Assembly (NCBI GenBank): GCA_964633225.1
Contig: CAZWFQ010000047.1
Coordinates: forward strand, 1-28,467
Source: JAKQIM01 sp964633225
GTDB taxonomy: Bacteria > Chloroflexota > Anaerolineae > Anaerolineales > UBA4823
Direction: 5' to 3'
Length of the DNA stretch: 28,467 bases
The notes under the pieces were generated by a model that saw only the letters and a list, made by a program, of their open reading frames with translations, ran no database searches and was not told where the DNA came from. How positions within the stretch are numbered: position 1 is the stretch's first letter; every line of letters starts with the position of its first letter. Both the position numbers and the translations under genes were made by a program. Positions 16,233 to 27,333 of the stretch are shown one piece after another.

Positions 16233-16841
16233 ATGCAGAATGAAATTATCTTCGCCGGATTTGGTGGGCAAGGAGCCTTGTTCGCCGGGCAGATCATGGC
16301 CTTCACTGGCATGGATGCCGGTTTAGCCGTCACCTGGATGCCCTCTTATGGCCCCGAAATGCGCGGCGGTACTGCCAACTGCCAGGTCATCATCTCAGAT
16401 GAAGAGATTGGCTCCCCCCTCACCCGCACCCCCTCCGCGGCCGTGATCATGAACCTGCCCTCCCTGGATAAATTCGAAGACCAGGTTGCCCCGGGCGGCG
16501 TGATGATCGTCAACTCATCCCTGGTCAATCGCCAGCCCAAGCGCTCCGATGTCGACTGGCTCATGATCCCCGCCCAAGAGATTGCCGAAGCGCTTGGCAA
16601 CCGCCGCCTGCTGAACATGGTCATGCTGGGCGCGCTCTTGCAGAAGCTGCCCATCATCTCCCTTGAGATGCTCGAAAAAGGACTTGACGTTCACCTCCCT
16701 GAACGCCACCGCAAATTCCTGCAACCCAACATCGAAGCCATCCGCCAGGGCGCGGCTTTTGCCCGCGGCGAGCTGGCTGTTGAAACCACCCCCGGCAGCA
16801 ACGGCCACGAGCCAGAAGTCATCCCCCCCACCTCTGTCTAG
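16233..16841 (+). CDS. korC: 2-oxoacid:ferredoxin oxidoreductase, gamma subunit
   Basis: A 202-residue subunit. GFGGQG (residues 9-14) and YGPEMRGGTANC (39-50) are diagnostic of the gamma family, which helps form the CoA-binding region and complex interface. The ribosome site is AGGAGAATGGAG. The last ~20 residues are a low-complexity Pro/Thr/Glu tail beyond the usual end. It closes the operon, 10 bases before a perfect bidirectional terminator. Confidence 0.92.
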   Translation: MQNEIIFAGFGGQGALFAGQIMAFTGMDAGLAVTWMPSYGPEMRGGTANCQVIISDEEIGSPLTRTPSAAVIMNLPSLDKFEDQVAPGGVMIVNSSLVNRQPKRSDVDWLMIPAQEIAEALGNRRLLNMVMLGALLQKLPIISLEMLEKGLDVHLPERHRKFLQPNIEAIRQGAAFARGELAVETTPGSNGHEPEVIPPTSV

Positions 16842-16850
16842 TTCTATCCT

Positions 16851-16896
16851 GAGATAAAAAAAGAGCGGCGCCGAAACGCCGCTCTTTTTTTATCTC
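16851..16896. terminator. Bidirectional intrinsic terminator shared by the kor operon and ppdK
   Basis: A perfect 20-bp stem (GAGATAAAAAAAGAGCGGCG and complement) with a 6-nt CCGAAA loop. The inner GC-rich stem is flanked by seven A and seven T, giving a U tract on both strands. It lies between the convergent gamma subunit gene and ppdK. Confidence 0.95.
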
Positions 16897-16905
16897 TTGA
16901 ATAGA

Positions 16906-19671
<2,766 letters not shown>

Positions 19672-19980
19672 ACTTAGCCTCCGAAACAAATATAGATTTT
19701 GTAAAAAAACATAGCTCGGCGTTCTCGATTATGTTTTAAAATATGCAACCAATCGTATAGTTTACCACACCCAAAGGTTTTTTTGCGAGCGGTACACTGA
19801 TAATTTCCTATTCTGACCCCAATCATCATCTCCGGTTAACCTTTATGGTCATCACCCACCCGAACAACACCCAGGCTGCCGCCCTGCTGCAGGGAGTACT
19901 CAAAAGTTGTTAGGTTTAGTGCACCCCTGCTGCACAGCCTCCTTGCGTAATTGCCAGAATGCCATTAAACTGTATCGCAT
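19672..19980. promoter_or_regulatory. Divergent intergenic region between ppdK and the PAP2-like gene
   Basis: On the minus strand a possible extended -10 (TGG-TAAACT, hexamer 19759-19764) may serve ppdK, but no good -35 is seen. On the plus strand a 22-codon open frame (19845-19913, MVITHPNNTQAAALLQGVLK...) has GC-rich third positions in its first half but no ribosome site. It could be a remnant or chance. A GTGCA/TGCAC inverted repeat lies near 19919-19935. Confidence 0.35.
19943..19971 (+). promoter_or_regulatory. Promoter of the PAP2-like gene, predicted leaderless or nearly so
   Basis: TTGCGT (19943-19948) and TAAACT (19966-19971) are separated by 17 bp. The ATG at 19981 begins only 10 bases after the -10, so transcription should start at or within a few bases of the start codon. 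No ribosome-binding site is present, consistent with a leaderless mRNA. Confidence 0.6.
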
Positions 19981-20631
19981 ATGAACAGTCAAAACATTCG
20001 TAGTGGCATTGATAAAACCCGGCGGATCGTGGGAGAAATCCTTTCCCAACTCCTCAACGTGCCCATTCTCTCGGGCCTCCTCATCACCTACTTCTTCTTC
20101 CGCTTGCCCAGCGATCTGCCCAACCGGCTGGGCGGGTTTGCATGGACGCTGCTCTTTCTCACCCTCATCCCGCTTTGCAGCCTGTTCTTCTACATCCCTG
20201 GGCGGCTGCGCGATAAGACCCGCATCATCCGCCGCCAGCGCATCGCCAGCTTCGTATTCATGGTCGTCAGCTACCCGGTGGGCTTTCTCATCCTGCGCCT
20301 CACCCATGCCCCGCGCATCTACGAAGCCATGGCTGTCATCTACACCCTCGTCACCCTCGGGCTGATCCTCTTCAACTTCGTCCTGCGCTACAAGGCCAGC
20401 GGGCATGCCGCCGGGGTAGCCGGGCCTGTGGCAGCCTTGCTTTACTTGTACGGCTTGATCGCCACCCCATTCCTTTTGCTGATTCCTCTCACCACCTGGG
20501 CCAGGATCAATGCCAAGGGGCACAACATCTTGCAGACGGTTGTCGGCGCGCTGCTCTCGTTCAGCATCACCGGCTGGGTGCTGTGGGCCTACGGCTTCTT
20601 ACCCCTGGCTGGCTCTCCCGCGCTACACTGA
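19981..20631 (+). CDS. PAP2-superfamily-like integral membrane protein
   Basis: A 216-residue protein with about six membrane segments (~28-40, 55-75, 88-105, 115-135, 148-172, 188-207). RYKASGHAAGVAGP resembles the PAP2 PSGH motif, and the later ARx5Hx3Q stretch (ARINAKGHNILQ) resembles SRx5Hx3D, but with Gln replacing the usual Asp. PAP2 enzymes dephosphorylate lipid phosphates or pyrophosphates at the membrane. I recall similar Gln-bearing members in Chloroflexota, so this may be a family variant rather than a dead enzyme. Function is tentative. Confidence 0.7.
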   Translation: MNSQNIRSGIDKTRRIVGEILSQLLNVPILSGLLITYFFFRLPSDLPNRLGGFAWTLLFLTLIPLCSLFFYIPGRLRDKTRIIRRQRIASFVFMVVSYPVGFLILRLTHAPRIYEAMAVIYTLVTLGLILFNFVLRYKASGHAAGVAGPVAALLYLYGLIATPFLLLIPLTTWARINAKGHNILQTVVGALLSFSITGWVLWAYGFLPLAGSPALH

Positions 20632-20658
20632 TCAATTTTCCTCTGAAATATCATCCAG

Positions 20659-20682
20659 CCTGGTCCTCCCAGGAATATTTTC
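20659..20682 (+). terminator. Possible weak terminator after the PAP2-like gene
   Basis: A 5-bp stem CCTGG/CCAGG with a 5-nt loop, followed by AATATTTTCC. The stem is short; it may only partly end transcription before the next promoter. Confidence 0.3.
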
Positions 20683-20703
20683 CTTCCCCCACTCAGCCAT
20701 TTG

Positions 20704-20712
20704 TGATATAGT
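20704..20712 (+). promoter_or_regulatory. Extended -10 promoter of the Ig-like surface protein gene
   Basis: TGA-TATAGT is an extended -10 element ending 11 bases before the ATG at 20724; the -35 region is poor (TTCCCC). The start site would lie about four bases before the ATG, so the mRNA has almost no leader, and no ribosome site is visible. Confidence 0.5.
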
Positions 20713-20723
20713 AAGCAATTGCC

Positions 20724-21395
20724 ATGCGCGCGAATTGGCTGCTGCTTCCTTTGATCTTCCTCCTGGCCTGGCCCCACCCCGCCGCAGCCCGGCCCTTGGA
20801 ACGCGCCCATCTCCAGGCCACCTCCACCCCGCTCGCCATCACCGCCCCTCTAGACGGGCAGGTCTTGCAAGGCAAGGTGCCCATCACCGGCTACACGGCC
20901 CTGCCCAACTTTCGCTCCGCCGAGCTGGCCTTTGCCTATACGAACGACCCCACCGGTACCTGGTTCCTCATCCAATACAGCACCCTCCCCGTTTCCAACG
21001 GCCTCTTATCCCAGTGGGATACCACCACCATCACCGATGGCGACTACACCTTACGCCTGGTGCTCACGCTGGAAGACGACAGCCAGCAGACCCTCACCCT
21101 CACCCGCCTGCGCGTGCGCAACTACACCCCCATCGAAACCGATACCCCCCCGCCGCCCCTGCCCACCCCCACCCCCGTGCCCGGGCAGCCCACGCCAGAA
21201 CCACCCACCCCCTCCCCCGCACCCCTGCCCACCCGCACCATCTCCACCTCCACGGCCCTGCCCGCCAACCCCGCCGAAATCTCCCCCCTTGCCCTGGCCC
21301 AGACGCTCGCCATCGGAGCCCTGGCCGGGCTGGGCCTATTGATCCTGCTGGGTATTTACCTGGGCCTGCGCTGGCTGGTCAAAAACCGGCCCTAA
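20724..21395 (+). CDS. Secreted, membrane-anchored protein with Ig-like domain and Pro/Thr-rich stalk
   Basis: A 223-residue protein. An N-terminal signal peptide (MRANWLLLPLIFLLAWPHPAAA) is followed by an all-beta, Ig-like domain (~32-133; APLDGQVLQGKVPITGYTAL, GDYTLRLVL). Next is a stalk rich in Pro and Thr (~134-183) and a C-terminal membrane helix (~192-214) with a basic LVKNRP end. Topology implies an extracellular domain held off the membrane by the stalk. No enzymatic motif is seen. This layout recurs in Anaerolineae as I remember it. It probably starts the transcription unit containing pth and mfd. Confidence 0.8.
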   Translation: MRANWLLLPLIFLLAWPHPAAARPLERAHLQATSTPLAITAPLDGQVLQGKVPITGYTALPNFRSAELAFAYTNDPTGTWFLIQYSTLPVSNGLLSQWDTTTITDGDYTLRLVLTLEDDSQQTLTLTRLRVRNYTPIETDTPPPPLPTPTPVPGQPTPEPPTPSPAPLPTRTISTSTALPANPAEISPLALAQTLAIGALAGLGLLILLGIYLGLRWLVKNRP

Positions 21396-21425
21396 CCAAT
21401 CCATTTCACATCACACCCTCTCGCC

Positions 21426-22082
21426 ATGAATGATATTTTCTCAACCATCCGCAATCTGCGCGCCAAAAGCACCGAGCCCCTTCCGGCCGCCTCTGGCGAG
21501 CCCTTTTTGATCGTCGGCCTGGGCAACCCGGGCCGACAGTACGAGAAGAACCGTCACAACGTCGGCTTCATGCTCCTCAACCGCCTGGCCTCCCGTCTCG
21601 ACCAGACCTTCTCTCGCCTTGAGCTGCGCTCTTTGCTGGTCAAAACCAATTATCAAGACCACCGCCTGATCCTGGCCAAGCCCCAAACCTATATGAACGA
21701 ATCGGGCGCCTCCGTTGCCTCTCTCCTGCGCTTCTACAAAATTTCTCCCGCCAACATTATCGTCGCTTACGACGACGTAGACCTGCCCCTCGGAGCGCTG
21801 CGCCTGCGCCCAACCGGCGGCTCAGCCGGCCAAAAAGGCATGCAGTCCATCATCGAGCGCCTCGGCAGCCAGGATTTCCCCCGCCTGCGCATCGGCATCG
21901 ACCGCCCCCCCGGCCGCATGGAGCCCGCCGATTACGTCCTGCAAGATTTCTCCCGCTCAGATCTCAAGGTTCTCGACCCCACCCTTGATAAAGCCTGTGA
22001 TGCGGTCTTTACCTTCATCACCGGCGGCTTGAACAAAGCCATGAACCTGTACAACACCTCCAACAACAGCGATCCATCCTGA
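21426..22082 (+). CDS. pth: Peptidyl-tRNA hydrolase
   Basis: A 218-residue enzyme that recycles peptidyl-tRNA dropped from ribosomes. Catalytic H44 is in HNVGF, N91 in YMNES and D116 in YDDVDLPLG; LIVGLGNPGRQYE is the family opening. There is an N-terminal extension of about 25 residues before the conserved core. In the GGSAG loop the usual His-Asn is Gln-Lys (GQKGMQSI), a variant I recall in related lineages. No ribosome site is evident; it follows the previous gene by 30 bases and precedes mfd by 4, the widely conserved pth-mfd pairing. Confidence 0.94.
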   Translation: MNDIFSTIRNLRAKSTEPLPAASGEPFLIVGLGNPGRQYEKNRHNVGFMLLNRLASRLDQTFSRLELRSLLVKTNYQDHRLILAKPQTYMNESGASVASLLRFYKISPANIIVAYDDVDLPLGALRLRPTGGSAGQKGMQSIIERLGSQDFPRLRIGIDRPPGRMEPADYVLQDFSRSDLKVLDPTLDKACDAVFTFITGGLNKAMNLYNTSNNSDPS

Positions 22083-22086
22083 GCTT

Positions 22087-25000
22087 ATGACACCTGACCC
22101 CGCCAATGCCCTCGCCATCCTGACCCGCGCCATCCAGGAGAATACCGCCGACCTCCTGCAAGCCCTGCACGGCGCCCAGGCCATCCCCCCGCTTGGCCTG
22201 CGCCGCTCGGCGCGCCTGGCCCTGCTTGCCGCCCTGCACGCCAGCCTGAACCGCCCCATCCTGCTGCTCACCGACCGCACCGACCACGCCCTCACCCTGG
22301 TAGACGAGCTGAGCATGTGGGCGCCAGAGTCCGCCCGCTTCTTCTTCCCTGAACCCAACCCCCTCTTCTATGAAAACGCCGCCTGGGGGCCCAACACCCG
22401 CCGCGACCGCCTGGCCGTTCTCACCGTCCTTGCCTCCTATCACGTCCCTGGCGCCCCCACACCCCCCGTCCACCCCATCATCATCGCCCCCGCCCGCGCC
22501 GTGATGACCCGCACCCTGCCCCGGCGCGACTTCTTGAAAGCCCTGCGCAGCATCAAGCCCGGCCAGGTCATCTCGCCCGATGAACTCATCCGCTTGTGGG
22601 TCAACCTTGGGTACGAATCCGTCAACACCGTCATCGCCCCGGGCCAGTTCGCCCGCCGCGGCGGCCTGCTCGACTTTTGGCCGCCCGCCGAAAACCAACC
22701 CACCCGCATCGAGTTCTTCGGCGACGAGATCGACACCCTGCGCCATTTTGATCCCGCCACCCAGCGCACCACCCAGGCCGCACAGCGTCTGGTCATCACC
22801 CCCGCCCGCGAATACCTGACCCCCGCCGGCCCCGCCGACCAGCCCCCCGGCACCGGCCCGCAGTCGCCCATCTCTGAGTTCCACCTGCCCCTCCTCCACC
22901 CCACCCCCGCCAGCCTGCTCGATTACCTGCCCCGCCAATCCCTCGTCTTGTTGGATGATGCCCAGGCGCTGCGCGATACCGTGGCCGAGGTGGAAGAACA
23001 AGCCGTTGGCCTGCGCAAAGATTATGTTGAGGATGGCGAGCTGCCCGCCGATTTCCCCATCCCTTACCTCACCTGGGGCGAGATCGAAGATATCCTGGCT
23101 GGCAAAACCAGCCTCGACCTCGGGTATGCCGGCCTGGACGAAGAAGAAGCCCTGCCTGGCAAGCCCCCCGCCCTTGGTGGGTACCCCACCNNNNNNNNNN
23201 NNNNNNNNNNNNNNNNNNNNNNNNNNNNNNNNNNNNNNNNNNNNNNNNNNNNNNNNNNNNNNNNNNNNNNNNNNNNNNNNNNNNNNNNNNTTTGGCGGGC
23301 GCCTGAAATTAGCCATCGAACACATCACCCGCCTGGTGACCCAGAATGAGCCCGTCATCATCGTCTCGCGCCAGACCGCCCGCCTGCAAGAATTGTGGGC
23401 CGAACAATACGTTCCAGCCTCTGACACACCGCCATCCCTGCTCTTCCTCGAAGGCTCTTTGTCTGAGGGTTTCACCTATACCCCGCCCGCCTTCACCCCC
23501 GCCCACCTGCTCACCGATGGCGAGCTCTTCGGCTGGCGCCGCCCCGAGCCGCGCCAGCGTGCCCGCCCCACCGCCGAGGCCCCCGAGGCCGCCTATGCCG
23601 ACCTGCAAGTCGGCGACATTGTCGTCCACGTCGATCATGGCATTGGCCGCTTCACCGGCCTGGTCAACCGCACCGTCGACGGCACCGAACGCGAATACCT
23701 GTGTGTCGAATACGCCGAGGGCGACCAGCTCTACGTGCCCGTTTACCAGGCCGACCGCATCACCCGTTACGTTGGCCCCGACGCCCGCCTGCCAGAGCTT
23801 TCTCGCCTGGGCAGCGTAGAGTGGCGCAACACCAAAAACCGCGTCAAAGAGGCCGTCCTCGAAGTGGCCCAGGATCTGCTTGAGCTCTATGCCCGCCGCA
23901 GCGTCGTCCAGGGCCACACCTTCCCCTCCGACACCCCCTGGCAGCAAGAGCTGGAAGCCAGCTTCCCCTATGTTGAGACCGAAGACCAACTGCGCGTGAT
24001 CAAAGAAGTCAAGACCGACATGGAGAACCCCCGCCCCATGGATCGCCTGATCTGCGGCGACGTGGGCTACGGCAAGACCGAGGTGGCCCTGCGCGCCGCC
24101 TTCAAAGCCGTCACCGATGGCAAACAGGTTGCCATCCTGGTGCCCACCACCGTCCTCGCCCAACAGCATTACCGCACCTTCCACGAGCGCCTCTCGGCCT
24201 TCCCGGTTGAAGTGGAGATGCTCTCCCGCTTCCGCACCCCGCAGCAGCAGCGCCAGATCCTTTTCCGCCTGGCTGAAGGCAGCGTGGATATCATCATCGG
24301 CACCCACCGCCTCATCCAAGAGGACGTGCGCTTCAAAGACCTCGGTCTGCTCATTATAGATGAAGAGCAGCGCTTCGGCGTCTCGCACAAAGAAACCCTC
24401 AAGAAGATGCGCACCGAGGTGGATGTGCTCACCCTCACCGCCACCCCCATTCCCCGCACCCTATACATGACCCTCACCGGCGTGCGCGATATCTCCACCA
24501 TCAACACCCCGCCCGAAGAGCGCCTGCCCATCATCACCCATGTCGGCCCCTATTCGCCCCGCCTGGTGCGCCAGGCCATCCTGCGCGAGCTAGAGCGCGG
24601 CGGGCAGATCTTCTTCGTCCACAACCGGGTCCAGACCATCGGCGCCATGCGCGCCCACCTTGAGAAGCTGGTGCCCGAAGCCCGCGTGGCAGTGGCCCAC
24701 GGCCAAATGCCCGAACAAGGCCTGGCCCAGCGCATGGAAGAATTCACCTCCGGCGACGTGGATATCCTCTTGAGCACCTCCATCATCGAATCCGGCCTGG
24801 ATATCCCCAATGCCAACACCCTCATCGTTGACCGCGCCGATACCTTTGGCCTGGCCCAGCTCTACCAACTGCGCGGCCGGGTGGGTCGCGGCGCCCAACG
24901 CGCCTACGCCTACTTCTTCCGCCACCGCCGCCGCCCGCCCACCATTGAGGGCCGCCAGCGCCTCGAAACCATCGCCGAAAACACCCAGCTTGGCGCCGGC

Positions 25001-25808
25001 TATTCCATTGCCATGCGCGACCTCGAAATCCGCGGCGCCGGCGACATCCTGGGCATGCGCCAACACGGCCAGATTGCCTCCGTCGGCTTTCACCTCTACA
25101 CCCGCTTGCTGGCAGATGCCGTCCGCCGCCTGCGCCAGGCCCACCTGCCGCCCGGCATATCCTTGCCGCCCGGCANNNNNNNNNNNNNNNNNNNNNNNNN
25201 NNNNNNNNNNNNNNNNNNNNNNNNNNNNNNNNNNNNNNNNNNNNNNNNNNNNNNNNNNNNNNNNNNNNNNNNNNNTGCCGCCCGGCATATCCTTGCCGCC
25301 CGGCAAACAGGCCGCCATCCCCAGCCTGCCTCCCGTCTTCAACGCCGAACAGCCCGGCATCTCCACCCCCGTCTCTGTTGACCTGCCCCTCACCGTCAAC
25401 CTGCCCCCCGATTACGTCCCCGACCGCGATTCACGCCTGCGCCTCTACCGCCGCATTGCCGGCCTGGCCGGGCTGGAAGAGGTAGATGCCCTGGTTGAAG
25501 AATTCAATGACCGTTTCGGCCCCCTGCCCGAGCCAGTTGTTAACCTGTTCTACCAGCTCAAGCTCAAGCTCCTGGCCGAAAAAGCCGGCCTGGTTTCGGT
25601 TAGCAACGAGAACGGCCAGATCGCCCTGCGCTACCCGCCCCTCCCCGAAGGCGTCACTCGCCCCATCCCCCCAAGCATCCCCGAGGCCCGCAGCGGCAAG
25701 AATACCATCTGGCTCCCCGGCACCATCCACCCCGCCTGGCGCGAGCTGCTGCTGACCGCCCTGCTCACATTGGCCAATACCCCCCTTGCGACCGGGGCCG
25801 AAAGCTGA
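22087..25808 (+). CDS. mfd: Transcription-repair coupling factor Mfd (interrupted by two assembly gaps)
   Basis: Mfd removes RNA polymerase stalled at DNA damage and recruits UvrA. The N-terminal UvrB-like module (from 22087; PNPLFYENAAWGPN, RRGGLLDFWP) precedes the first gap. After it come the RNA-polymerase-interacting domain (VGDIVVHVDHGIGRF, about 23605-23650) and the translocase: Walker A GDVGYGKTE (about 24058-24084), DEEQ box IIDEEQRFG, TATPIPRTL and RGRVGRG. The C-terminal regulatory domain follows the second gap. The three segments read in three different frames only because each gap is 100 N (100 leaves remainder 1 on division by 3). The second gap is flanked by an identical 30-mer, and collapsing it gives a continuous frame. 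Start follows pth by 4 bases. Confidence 0.94.
23191..23290. other. Assembly gap (100 N) in mfd
   Basis: A run of 100 N. The left edge ends in an imperfect palindrome (GGTGGGTACCCCACC); the right edge starts TTTGGCGGGCG. No shared flank is seen, so some real sequence, a multiple of three bases, is probably missing. Confidence 0.99.
25176..25275. other. Assembly gap (100 N) in mfd flanked by an identical 30-mer
   Basis: A run of 100 N. Bases 25146-25175 equal bases 25276-25305. The 30-mer itself contains an 18-nt tandem unit (TGCCGCCCGGCA occurs twice, 6 bases apart), encoding LPPGIS-LPPG. Confidence 0.99.
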
Positions 25809-25818
25809 AGAAATCAAG

Positions 25819-25824
25819 TACAAT
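25819..25824 (+). promoter_or_regulatory. Possible -10 element upstream of guaB
   Basis: TACAAT about 60 bases before the guaB-like start, without a good -35. The downstream gene has a strong GGGAGG ribosome site. Confidence 0.25.
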
Positions 25825-25886
25825 TGCAGTAACGGCTAAGATCGTTCCTGTCATCCCATTCGCATACATTTTCAAGGGAGGCCCTC

Positions 25887-27332
25887 ATGAACCTGCGTCC
25901 TGAGATCGGTTTGACCTTCGATGATGTCCTGCTCGTCCCCAAGCGCTCCCTCATCCGCAGCCGCTCTGCCGTAGATACCTCCACCTGGCTTGTGCCGGGC
26001 ATGCGCCTGGCCATCCCCATTATCAGCGCCAACATGGATACCGTTACCGAAGCCCCCATGGCCATCGCCATGGCCCAGGCTGGCGGCATCGGCATCTTGC
26101 ACCGCTTCATGCCCGCCGAGCGCCAGGCCGAGATGGTGGCCAAAGTCAAGCGCGCCGAAAGCTTTGTCGTCGAGCATCCCGTCACCATTCCGCCCTCCGC
26201 CACCCTGGCCGAAGCTCGCCTGCACATGGCCCAATCGGGCATTGGCGGGCTGGTAGTCACCGACGCCGCCGGGCACGTCTTGGGCATGGTCACCGCCCGC
26301 GACCTGCTGCTGGCACCCCAGGCTGAGGCCACGGTCGAAAGCGTCATGACCCCCCGAGAGCGCCTGGTGGTGGCCGAGGCCGGCGAGCCCCTCCACGCCG
26401 CCCGCCTCAAACTCCACGAGCACCGCATCGAAAAGCTGCCCCTGGTGGATGGCGAAGACCGCATCGTGGGCCTGGTCACCGCTCAAGATATTGTCAAACT
26501 GCAAGAGCATCCCCAGGCCACCAAAGATGAAAAAGGCCGCCTGCGCGTGGGCGCCGCCATCGGTGTGCGCTCCAGCGACTTGCAGCGCGCCGAGGCCTGC
26601 GTGAGCGCCGGGGTGGATCTGCTTGTCATCGATATTGCCCACGGCCACGCCGAACACGTCACCCGCATGGTGCAGCAGCTTAAGCAGCACTTCCCCCGCA
26701 CGCCCGTCATCGCCGGCAACGTCGCCACCGCCCAGGGTGTGCAAGACCTGGCCCAGGCCGGCGCCGATGCCATCAAGGTTGGTGTGGGGGCCGGTTCCAT
26801 CTGCATCACCCGCCTGGTCACCGGCTACGGCGTGCCCCAGCTCACCGCCCTGGACGACTGCTCCAAGGCTGGCAAAGCCCTCGGCCTGCCCATCATCGCC
26901 GATGGCGGCATCCGCAATTCCGGCGATCTCACCAAGGCCCTGGCGGTCGGCGCCGATAGCGCCATGCTCGGCAGCCTGCTGGCTGGCACCGACGAAAGCC
27001 CCGGCGGCGCCGTGGTGCGCGATGGCCGCCGCTTCAAGGTGGTGCGCGGCATGGCCTCCCTCACCGCCAACGTGGCCCGCAAAGAGATCGAAAAACAAGG
27101 CGAGATCGAACCGGACGAATGGGAAAAGGTTGTCCCCGAAGGGGTTGAAGCCCTCGTGCCGCACCGTGGCGGCGTCATCGAGATCTTGCACCAGTTGGTG
27201 GGCGGCCTGCGCTCTGGCATGAGCTACGCCGGCGCCGAAACCATCGCTGCCCTGCACGCCAACGCCGAATTCATCCGCATTACCGCCGCCGGCTGGAGCG
27301 AATCCAGGCCGCACGATGTGAATGTGATTTGA
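25887..27332 (+). CDS. guaB: IMP dehydrogenase / GMP reductase family protein with tandem CBS domains
   Basis: A 481-residue barrel enzyme of guanine nucleotide metabolism. The N-terminal TFDDVLLVP (residues 10-18), two CBS domains (about 95-205), the DIAHGHAEHV strand and the catalytic Cys loop GAGSICITR (C306) are visible, then the purine site ADGGIRNSGD (338-347). In the mobile flap (388-420) the family text after RGMAS would normally include the Arg-Tyr pair (RYF) that IMP dehydrogenases use for hydrolysis. Here it reads ANVARKEIEKQ, and no RY is seen. This leaves GMP reductase activity, or a divergent dehydrogenase, open. Ribosome site AGGGAGG. It follows mfd by 78 bases and precedes a flavoprotein gene by one base. 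Confidence 0.88.
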   Translation: MNLRPEIGLTFDDVLLVPKRSLIRSRSAVDTSTWLVPGMRLAIPIISANMDTVTEAPMAIAMAQAGGIGILHRFMPAERQAEMVAKVKRAESFVVEHPVTIPPSATLAEARLHMAQSGIGGLVVTDAAGHVLGMVTARDLLLAPQAEATVESVMTPRERLVVAEAGEPLHAARLKLHEHRIEKLPLVDGEDRIVGLVTAQDIVKLQEHPQATKDEKGRLRVGAAIGVRSSDLQRAEACVSAGVDLLVIDIAHGHAEHVTRMVQQLKQHFPRTPVIAGNVATAQGVQDLAQAGADAIKVGVGAGSICITRLVTGYGVPQLTALDDCSKAGKALGLPIIADGGIRNSGDLTKALAVGADSAMLGSLLAGTDESPGGAVVRDGRRFKVVRGMASLTANVARKEIEKQGEIEPDEWEKVVPEGVEALVPHRGGVIEILHQLVGGLRSGMSYAGAETIAALHANAEFIRITAAGWSESRPHDVNVI

Positions 27333-27333
27333 C

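Noticed and set aside
19845..19913. 22-residue open frame between ppdK and the PAP2-like gene as a real small protein
   Set aside because: No ribosome site, promoter or recognisable feature; it may be a coding remnant, but this cannot be supported from the sequence alone.
22087..25808. mfd as three separate or broken genes
   Set aside because: The apparent frame shifts each equal 100 mod 3 across N runs; the domains follow the normal Mfd order.
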